A stretch of 10,284 bases of DNA from CAYVTD01 sp964577665. Lineage in GTDB: Bacteria > Bacteroidota > Ignavibacteria > Kapaibacteriales > UBA2268. Below are positions 5,332 through 10,284 of this stretch, one piece after another. Where the stretch lies: assembly GCA_964577665.1 (NCBI GenBank), contig CAZOBD010000139.1, forward strand, positions 1 through 10,284, given 5' to 3'. Position 1 is the stretch's first letter. Every line of letters begins with the position of its first letter. Position numbers and translations under genes: made by a program. A model generated the notes under the pieces. That model saw only the letters and a list, made by a program, of their open reading frames with translations. It was not told where the DNA came from and did no database searches.

Positions 5332-6720
5332 ATGAAACATTTGTTAATAATTATCATCCTTTTCACGGTTAAAACCTTAGCTTGGGCACAGTACAATGAT
5401 GACAAAAAATTGAATCATGATTGCATTCTGGATAAAGACCTGACTGTAAGAACTTTAACAGTTTTCTCGACATTAAAAGATGATACCTATATAACATACA
5501 GCTATGATGCCAAAGAGCGGAGAACGGAGATTCTATATGAGTTATGGAAAAAGGGCGAGCTTTCAAAAAGCCAGAGAAACTACTTTGAATACAATAAAAA
5601 TGGGCTGATAAAATCGGATGTTTGGGAGAACCGCCTTGATAATAACTGGGAGATAAGCACCGTAACCTCTTATGTTTATGAAGTAAATTCAAATATGACC
5701 GAAATGGAAATAGAAAGAATGGACGGCGATTCTTTAGTGAATTATCGAAGAAACCTGAATACTTACTATGAAAATAATCTGAAGAAAAGTCAGATAAGAC
5801 AAATTTGGGAAGAAGGAGCCTGGGTATATACTACAAAGCAGATATTTGAGTATTACGAAAATGGAAAATTAAAGACAGAAACTCTTCAGGAATGGCAGGA
5901 TAAATGGGTAAATAATTCAGTTTATTATTATGAATACTTCTCAGACGGAAACCTAAAATCATTACATCTTGAAATATGGCATAATGATAAGTGGCAAGTC
6001 TATTCAAGGAATACAGTAAAAATAGATGAAGAAAGTAACACCCGAATAAACACCCTTGCACTATTTAAGGATGATGAATGGCAGGATCTTTCGCGTGAGG
6101 TAAGAACATTTAGAGAAGATGGAAAAATTATAGCTTTTATCTATTTGAGATTTCTGGAAGGAGAATGGGTAAACCAGAACAAGAATATTTACGGTTATAT
6201 TGCAGAAAAACCATCGGAAACTACCTTCTTCAAATGGCAGAGCGGCGAATGGACAAAAATGAGGCGGGTTATTTATGAACACGACAACGATGGAATACTG
6301 CAAAATATTTACAATAAAAAATGGGATGAAGGCGAGTGGCTTGATGCGAATGCCTATCTCGAATTTTCGGATAAAAATGATACCAATTATCTTTTTACGG
6401 CATATAGAGTTGAGATTAATCAGGAATTCTCTGATGTAAAAGAATCAAAAACCGAAATGCAATCATTTCTGCAAATCTATCCAAATCCCTTTTCAAGCAG
6501 TGTTACCGTCAGATGCAATATTGAAAGAACCGGTACATTGGAATTAAGTCTTATTGGTCTGGACGGAGTTTTAATAAACTGTATTTTCGATGGAAAAATA
6601 GATGCTTCAGGTATTTATGAGAAAAATTATTCATTCGATAATATTCCTCCGGGTATATACTTCCTGAGATTAAAATCCGAAGATGCTTATACATCAAAAA
6701 AGATTATAAAAGTGGAATAG
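5332..6720 (+). CDS. T9SS-sorted secreted protein with about ten 28-29 residue Trp repeats
   Basis: 462 residues. A signal peptide (1-19) ends in AWA before QYNDD. Residues 72-358 are tandem repeats of pattern W-x-x-G-x-W, about eight residues, then an aromatic-rich strand and x-x-x-G. Repeat anchors fall at W72, W98, M130, W159, W188, W216, F245, F274, W302 and W331. The last seven are spaced 29, 28, 29, 29, 28 and 29, so the register is strict. Residues 379-462 are a T9SS sorting domain (LQIYPNPFSSSVTV, LIGLDGVL, IPPGIYFLRLKSE, KKIIKVE). The repeat rhythm suggests a beta-rich solenoid or fibre exposed outside the cell; this is inference, and binding partners are unknown. The gene is visibly more AT-rich than ruvB or the DUF5916 gene. 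It ends 16 bases from the end of comF, which converges on it. Confidence 0.88.
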   Translation: MKHLLIIIILFTVKTLAWAQYNDDKKLNHDCILDKDLTVRTLTVFSTLKDDTYITYSYDAKERRTEILYELWKKGELSKSQRNYFEYNKNGLIKSDVWENRLDNNWEISTVTSYVYEVNSNMTEMEIERMDGDSLVNYRRNLNTYYENNLKKSQIRQIWEEGAWVYTTKQIFEYYENGKLKTETLQEWQDKWVNNSVYYYEYFSDGNLKSLHLEIWHNDKWQVYSRNTVKIDEESNTRINTLALFKDDEWQDLSREVRTFREDGKIIAFIYLRFLEGEWVNQNKNIYGYIAEKPSETTFFKWQSGEWTKMRRVIYEHDNDGILQNIYNKKWDEGEWLDANAYLEFSDKNDTNYLFTAYRVEINQEFSDVKESKTEMQSFLQIYPNPFSSSVTVRCNIERTGTLELSLIGLDGVLINCIFDGKIDASGIYEKNYSFDNIPPGIYFLRLKSEDAYTSKKIIKVE

Positions 6721-6736
6721 AAAAATACTTCCTTTT

Positions 6737-7456
6737 TCAGGCATAAGCTATAGCGGCGGCGTCAACCCTCGCAGCACCTGCTTTTAAAAGTGCGGCTGCA
6801 CTGTAGTTGAGAGTGGAACCGGTAGTAAGTACATCGTCGCATATTAAAAAACTCTTTCCCGATATGGTTCCTCGCTTAGCATCGACTTTAAAAACTGCCG
6901 AAACATTTTTCTTTCTGTCGGTTTTTTTCATACGGGTCTGCGAAGATGTATATCTGGTTCTCTTTAATAGAGTGAAATCTGTCATAATGCCGGTTTCTCT
7001 TCTGATGCCTTCGGCAATTTCTTCAGCCTGATTGAAGCCTCTTTCCCGCCTGCGCCCATGATGCACCGGCACGGGCAGAACAGCATCATATTTTTTCATA
7101 TCATATTCATTCAGTATCCTGCCGAGATATTCCCCGAACTCCCTGCCAACATCTGGAAACTTTGAGTATTTTAACGCATAGATAATATTAATATAACTGC
7201 CGTTTTCTTTCAGGTCAATAAGACAGGCTGTTTTTGTTATGAAAATATTATCTGCTGCCTCGAAATTTCTAAATAATTTTTCTCTAAATATATGCGGCGG
7301 CGGCGCTATCGGCATGGCATCAAAACATTTTTGACAGATATACCGGCTGCTGCCGGAACCAAGCGGCATTTCGCATACAAGGCATATTTGAGGCGCCAAA
7401 AGTTCAGCCAGAGATTTCAGCAGATAAATTGCAGTTTTTTTTAAATTCTGTTTCAT
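6737..7456 (-). CDS. comF: ComF family protein (phosphoribosyltransferase fold with zinc ribbon)
   Basis: 239 residues from the chosen start. An N-terminal four-cysteine zinc ribbon, CLVC (25-28) and CQKC (41-44), precedes a phosphoribosyltransferase-like domain with PVPVHHGRRRERGFNQ (128-143) and the PRPP-loop signature ICDDVLTTGST (205-215). ComF proteins act in DNA uptake in competent bacteria, while many homologues sit in non-competent species with unclear roles. The frame stays open upstream to an ATG at 7513, but those extra 19 residues begin with MDSTLKVESISR, which is encoded by an intergenic palindromic repeat and recurs from the second repeat copy at 7792. I therefore place the start at the internal ATG at 7456 (MKQNLKK), which gives the usual family length. 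No strong Shine-Dalgarno sequence is seen. Confidence 0.93.
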   Translation of the reverse strand: MKQNLKKTAIYLLKSLAELLAPQICLVCEMPLGSGSSRYICQKCFDAMPIAPPPHIFREKLFRNFEAADNIFITKTACLIDLKENGSYINIIYALKYSKFPDVGREFGEYLGRILNEYDMKKYDAVLPVPVHHGRRRERGFNQAEEIAEGIRRETGIMTDFTLLKRTRYTSSQTRMKKTDRKKNVSAVFKVDAKRGTISGKSFLICDDVLTTGSTLNYSAAALLKAGAARVDAAAIAYA

Positions 7457-7476
7457 ATGTTTATTTTTTTTACTGC

Positions 7477-7524
7477 TTCTCGAGATGGACTCCACTTTTA
7501 AAGTTGAGTCCATCTTATCTCAAG
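7477..7524 (+). repeat. 48-bp palindromic direct repeat R3, copy 1
   Basis: It runs from TTCTCGAGATGG to ATCTTATCTCAAG. The core is an almost complete palindrome, GATGGACTCCACTTT against AAAGTTGAGTCCATC, giving a stem of about 13 bp with one mismatch introduced by T7505. Outer arms CTCGAGAT and ATCTCAAG pair with one mismatch. It matches copy 2 at 47 of 48 bases. It lies 21 bases upstream of the comF start, with no coding role. Confidence 0.92.
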
Positions 7525-7539
7525 ATATGGCATATCTTG
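7521..7539. repeat. 19-bp palindrome next to R3 copy 1
   Basis: CAAGATATG, one central G, then CATATCTTG: a perfect inverted repeat that overlaps the last four bases of R3 copy 1. It is absent after copy 2, where AAGGTTAGCC follows, so it is not part of the 48-bp unit. Confidence 0.75.
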
Positions 7540-7620
7540 CTTAAATAATCATCCCCTTACGTGATTTCCCCAATCATGTATGTTTCTTCATTTATTTTTA
7601 GCTTCCAGAAAAATGACTCT

Positions 7621-7743
7621 TGTCATTCAGTACTTGTTGCGGAATCTCTTGGATGAATATCCCCTCTTGAGAGGGGATTAAGGGGTGTGTTCCCACTAAC
7701 TTGAGATTCCGGCATTCCGCTTCGCTCCAGCCGGAATGACATT
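7621..7743 (-). repeat. Nested inverted-repeat element related to R2
   Basis: Three arm pairs are nested: TGTCATTC (7621-7628) with GAATGACA (7734-7741), GGAATCTC (7641-7648) with GAGATTCC (7703-7710), and ATCCCCTCT (7659-7667) with AGAGGGGAT (7670-7678) at the centre. A side hairpin, ATTCCGGC (7706-7713) with GCCGGAAT (7730-7737), lies in the right arm. On the minus strand 7670-7743 is a copy of the left-edge repeat at 158-243. The left arm (7626-7655) also resembles 190-219 in direct orientation. Confidence 0.75.
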
Positions 7744-7755
7744 CTTTAATTCTGT

Positions 7756-7803
7756 TTCTCGAGATGGACTCCACTTTTAAAGTGGAGTCCATCTTATCTC
7801 AAG
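7756..7803 (+). repeat. 48-bp palindromic direct repeat R3, copy 2
   Basis: Same sequence as 7477-7524 except G at 7784, which restores a perfect stem: GATGGACTCCACT pairs fully with AGTGGAGTCCATC. The perfect copy looks like the ancestral form. The strong palindrome could act as a bidirectional structure in RNA, but no T-run follows to make it a standard terminator. Confidence 0.92.
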
Positions 7804-7904
7804 GTTAGCCCCAAAAGAATCAAAGCCCATACCGGAAGAACAGGGACATTTGTAAACCACAGCCTATTAAATTTTTTAGTAATCAAAGTAATGATAATTA
7901 TTAA

Positions 7905-7929
7905 TAACTTAAGACTACTTTTTAAGTTA
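7905..7929. repeat. 8-bp AT-rich hairpin upstream of the DUF5916 gene
   Basis: TAACTTAA (7905-7912) and TTAAGTTA (7922-7929) flank nine bases. It may be a regulator site or simple AT-rich chance; no adjacent regulator supports the former. Confidence 0.45.
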
Positions 7930-8055
7930 AGCTCAATATATCAAAGTTTCAAATTAAAACCAAGAAATTTTTTCTTACGGCTAAAACAAACTTTGTTATT
8001 ACAGACTGAAGGATTTCCTTTCCTGAAATAAGGATATTGGATAATTTTGCATTTC

Positions 8056-10212
8056 ATGAATATTCAAACTTTATACTGTGTTGTCATTTTTCTGCTGCTA
8101 TTTGCAACAACTTCTGCAGCACAGGTATCTATGCCCAATACGGTTACAGCCTGTAAATGCAGGTCATCTATAAAACTGGACGGCATAGCAGACGAGGAAT
8201 GCTGGCAGAAAGCCCAAAGAGTAACGAATTTTACCCAAAGAGAACTGCACGAGGGCGAACCGGTTACCGAGCGCACAGAAGCTGCCGTTGTATTCACTCC
8301 CGAAACGCTGTACGTTGCTTTCTGGTGCTACGAAAGACTGCCCGGCGTACTAACCAACAAAGAAATGAAACGCGATTTTATCTATTGGACCGAGGACAAT
8401 TTCGAGGTTATCTTCGATACTTTTTATGACAAGCGCAACGGCTATGTGTTCGTGGTAAATCCCAACGGAGCCCGCAGCGACGTGATGATAAAAGACGAAG
8501 GCAAGGGTTTCAACATGGACTGGGACGGCGTATGGGATGCCGAGGTAATACGCGCCGACAGCGGCTGGTTCGGCGAGATGGCTATTCCCTTTTCCACTCT
8601 CAAATTTTCTGAGCAGACACAACAGGTGTGGGGAGTAAACTTCGAAAGAAACATCCGCCGGAAACAAGAGCAGGCTTTCTGGCAGGGATGGTCGAGAAAT
8701 TATGACTTTGAGCATGTATCCCACGCGGGAATTCTCACAGGTCTAGACAGCATTCGAGGCGAAGAAACCATTGAATTGAAACCTTATGCAGCCGCAGGAA
8801 TTGAAATACGTGAAAATAATCCGGACAAAACAGTTACAAAGATAGGAGGAGATGCAAATTATCTCATTACCCCTACATTAAAACTGAATCTGACTTTAAA
8901 CACTGATTTCGCACAGGTGGAGTCTGACCGCGCCCAGATAAACATATCCCGCTTCTCGCTTTACTATCCCGAAAAAAGGCAGTTCTTTCTGGAAGGAGCT
9001 AATCACTTTAATTCGGGACTTGTGGACAGAGCAGAAATTTTCTACAGCAGAAGGATAGGAATAGCTGACGGCAAAGAAATTCCCATTATCGGCGGAGCAA
9101 GGCTTATGGGAAATTCCGGCAGTTCAAACATTGGCTTGCTTTCCATTCAAACAGCAGCGCACGGCGATTTGCCGACAACGAATTTTTCGGCTGCACGATT
9201 TCGGCAGAATATTTTTGAAAAATCGAGCATCGGGGTTATTCTTACGGGAAAAAATGCCGAAAATCATTATAACTATGTTTACGGAGGAGACTTCTTCTAT
9301 TCTACATCGGATGTATTCGGGGACAATAATCTGAAGATAAGCGCGATGATTGCCCAGTCGGTAACTCAGGGCATTGTCAATGCAAAGAATAAAGCTTATA
9401 ATTTTGTAGTGGATTACCCAAACGATGTAATAGATGCAGAAATGTCTTTTCAAACAATTGAGAAAAATTTCAATCCGGAGATAGGTTTTCTCCGCCGAAA
9501 AAATTTCAGAAATTTATATGGAAAATTTAAATGGAGACCGCGTCCCTCTTTCCTGTCATGGATGAAACGATTTGATTTTGAGCCGTTCAGCGGCGGTTTT
9601 TACTGGACGGACGACACAGGAGAAATTGAAACTGCATGGTGGGAAATCCGTCCCATCGGCTTTGAAACAAAAAGCGGTGAAATTATTCAGTTCGATATTA
9701 AGTTTGAGCACGACCGCGTAGATGAAGGTTTTGATGTTTTTGAAGACATCGGTATTGACCGCGGCAAGTATGATTATCTGAGTTACGAACTCGAATTCAG
9801 CACTTTCCAAGGGAGAAAAGTTTCTTTCTCAAGCAGTGTTAATTTCGGCGAATTCTACGACGGCGAAAGAATGAGCCTCTATGCACAGTTAAAAGCAAAT
9901 CTTAACAGACATTTGAATATTTCTGCCGATTTCACAAGAAACAACATCAATCTTTCTCAAGGATATTTTTATACAAACAATCTCGGCGGCAGGTTGGAAT
10001 ATGCCTTCAATCCCAAGATATTCTCAAGTTTTTTCGGCCAGTGGAACAATGAAACAGACCTCGTAATACTTAATTTCCGTTTTAACTGGATACCCGTTGT
10101 GGGAAGTGATTTTTACCTTGCGGTAAACCAGATGTATTCCACTGCCGGAGGAGATTTTGAACTTCTCTATACCACCGTGCTCGGAAAATTTGTTTGGAGG
10201 ATAGGCATATAG
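8056..10212 (+). CDS. Secreted/outer-membrane protein with CBM9-like and DUF5916 domains
   Basis: 718 residues from ATG 8056; the frame also allows TTG at 8047, three codons earlier. The signal peptide (1-22) ends SAA before QVSMP. Residues about 30-220 form a CBM9-like domain of the kind fused to DUF5916: KLDGIADEECW (40-50), NFEVIFDTFYDKRNGYVFVV (115-134), DWDGVWDAEV (155-164), GWFGEMAIPFSTLKF (170-184). From about 230 to the end, alternating polar and hydrophobic strands, YYPEKRQFFLEGANHF and a closing VLGKFVWRIGI fit DUF5916, predicted as an outer-membrane beta barrel. The family is widespread in Bacteroidota and relatives. A role in binding or taking up saccharides is suggested by the CBM9 part but not proven. 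It stands alone with no TonB receptor or glycosidase in the window. Length is typical and no frame break is seen. Confidence 0.92.
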   Translation: MNIQTLYCVVIFLLLFATTSAAQVSMPNTVTACKCRSSIKLDGIADEECWQKAQRVTNFTQRELHEGEPVTERTEAAVVFTPETLYVAFWCYERLPGVLTNKEMKRDFIYWTEDNFEVIFDTFYDKRNGYVFVVNPNGARSDVMIKDEGKGFNMDWDGVWDAEVIRADSGWFGEMAIPFSTLKFSEQTQQVWGVNFERNIRRKQEQAFWQGWSRNYDFEHVSHAGILTGLDSIRGEETIELKPYAAAGIEIRENNPDKTVTKIGGDANYLITPTLKLNLTLNTDFAQVESDRAQINISRFSLYYPEKRQFFLEGANHFNSGLVDRAEIFYSRRIGIADGKEIPIIGGARLMGNSGSSNIGLLSIQTAAHGDLPTTNFSAARFRQNIFEKSSIGVILTGKNAENHYNYVYGGDFFYSTSDVFGDNNLKISAMIAQSVTQGIVNAKNKAYNFVVDYPNDVIDAEMSFQTIEKNFNPEIGFLRRKNFRNLYGKFKWRPRPSFLSWMKRFDFEPFSGGFYWTDDTGEIETAWWEIRPIGFETKSGEIIQFDIKFEHDRVDEGFDVFEDIGIDRGKYDYLSYELEFSTFQGRKVSFSSSVNFGEFYDGERMSLYAQLKANLNRHLNISADFTRNNINLSQGYFYTNNLGGRLEYAFNPKIFSSFFGQWNNETDLVILNFRFNWIPVVGSDFYLAVNQMYSTAGGDFELLYTTVLGKFVWRIGI

Positions 10213-10238
10213 AATTTCATCTGTTTATTTTTCGCATC

Positions 10239-10277
10239 TCATTCCCAAACTCCGATTTGGGAATGTGCTTTTCTTTC
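10239..10277 (-). repeat. Hairpin repeat R1, right copy (inverted)
   Basis: Reverse complement of 112-150, matching at 38 of 39 bases. The hairpin arms are 10240-10249 and 10256-10265. It lies just after the stop codon of the DUF5916 gene, so the hairpin may also shape the 3' end of that transcript. The flanking GAGATGCG word appears on both sides of the repeat on the minus strand. The array continues beyond the window. Confidence 0.9.
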
Positions 10278-10284
10278 GCATCTC

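Larger units (their letters stand above)
7457..8055. other. Non-coding divergent region between comF and the DUF5916 gene
   Basis: About 600 bases. The comF-proximal half is the composite repeat element at 7477-7803. The other half, 7804-8055, is AT-rich with a hairpin at 7905-7929 and presumably holds the promoter of the outer-membrane protein gene. The two short open frames that start with MDSTLKVESIS are read out of the repeat and are not genes. Confidence 0.75.

Noticed and set aside
6720..6738. GAAAAA-TACTTCC-TTTTTC hairpin in the 16-base gap between the Trp-repeat gene and comF
   Set aside because: Only A/T-rich pairing of six bases; too weak to call a bidirectional terminator.
7598..7792. 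Open frame of 64 codons on the minus strand starting MDSTLKVESISR
   Set aside because: It starts inside the R3 repeat and runs through the nested palindromes; the composition is low-complexity repeat translation with no protein-like features.
7801..7946. Start-less minus-strand open frame of about 49 codons with a hydrophobic end (VPVLPVWALILLGLTLR)
   Set aside because: It has no ATG, GTG or TTG near its beginning, and the stop is supplied by the repeat. It could be the tail of a lost membrane protein but is too short and AT-rich to support.
8047..8055. TTG at 8047 as the DUF5916 start
   Set aside because: It adds only MHF before the ATG at 8056; the ATG gives a normal signal peptide and needs no rare start codon.

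Overview
The window looks like chromosomal DNA from a moderately AT-rich member of the Bacteroidota / Ignavibacteriota (FCB) group. Three things point there. Two secreted proteins end in type IX secretion (T9SS, Por) C-terminal sorting domains with YPNP motifs. There is a CBM9/DUF5916 outer-membrane protein and a Bacteroidota-style secreted Lcl_C/DUF1566 protein. Only some genes have clear Shine-Dalgarno sequences. The YPNPF form in one sorting domain and the style of the intergenic repeats lean towards Ignavibacteria, but this is an inference and the genus cannot be read from the sequence.

Layout. 1-560 is non-coding and holds a modular array of interspersed repeats: two G-quadruplex-like ends, a CATTCCCAAA/TTTGGGAATG hairpin and several C- or G-rich palindromes. 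Next come, on +, a small four-helix membrane protein (561-977) and a PhnB-like VOC protein (1000-1431), probably one operon. After a leader with two mutually exclusive hairpins comes a stand-alone PAS-like protein with a cysteine cluster (1579-2064). A convergent AT-rich gap follows. On the minus strand, ruvB (3959-4996) lies upstream of a tightly coupled pair: a mini T9SS-sorted protein (3343-3846) and a secreted Lcl_C-domain protein (2376-3329). A 335-bp divergent spacer separates ruvB from a + strand T9SS-sorted protein built of about ten 28-29 residue Trp repeats (5332-6720). This converges on comF (6737-7456, minus).

Upstream of comF, 7477-7803 is a non-coding element: two near-identical 48-bp palindromic direct repeats flank a nested inverted repeat. 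It shares sequence with the array at the left edge. A DUF5916 outer-membrane protein (8056-10212, +) fills the right end, and the window closes in an inverted copy of the left-edge hairpin repeat.

Functionally the window mixes housekeeping DNA processing (RuvB branch migration, ComF-type uptake/phosphoribosyltransferase-like protein) with cell-envelope and secreted proteins. No coherent defence, biosynthetic or mobile gene cluster is visible. The least ordinary material is the repeat architecture, the stand-alone Cys-PAS protein and the Trp-repeat T9SS protein.
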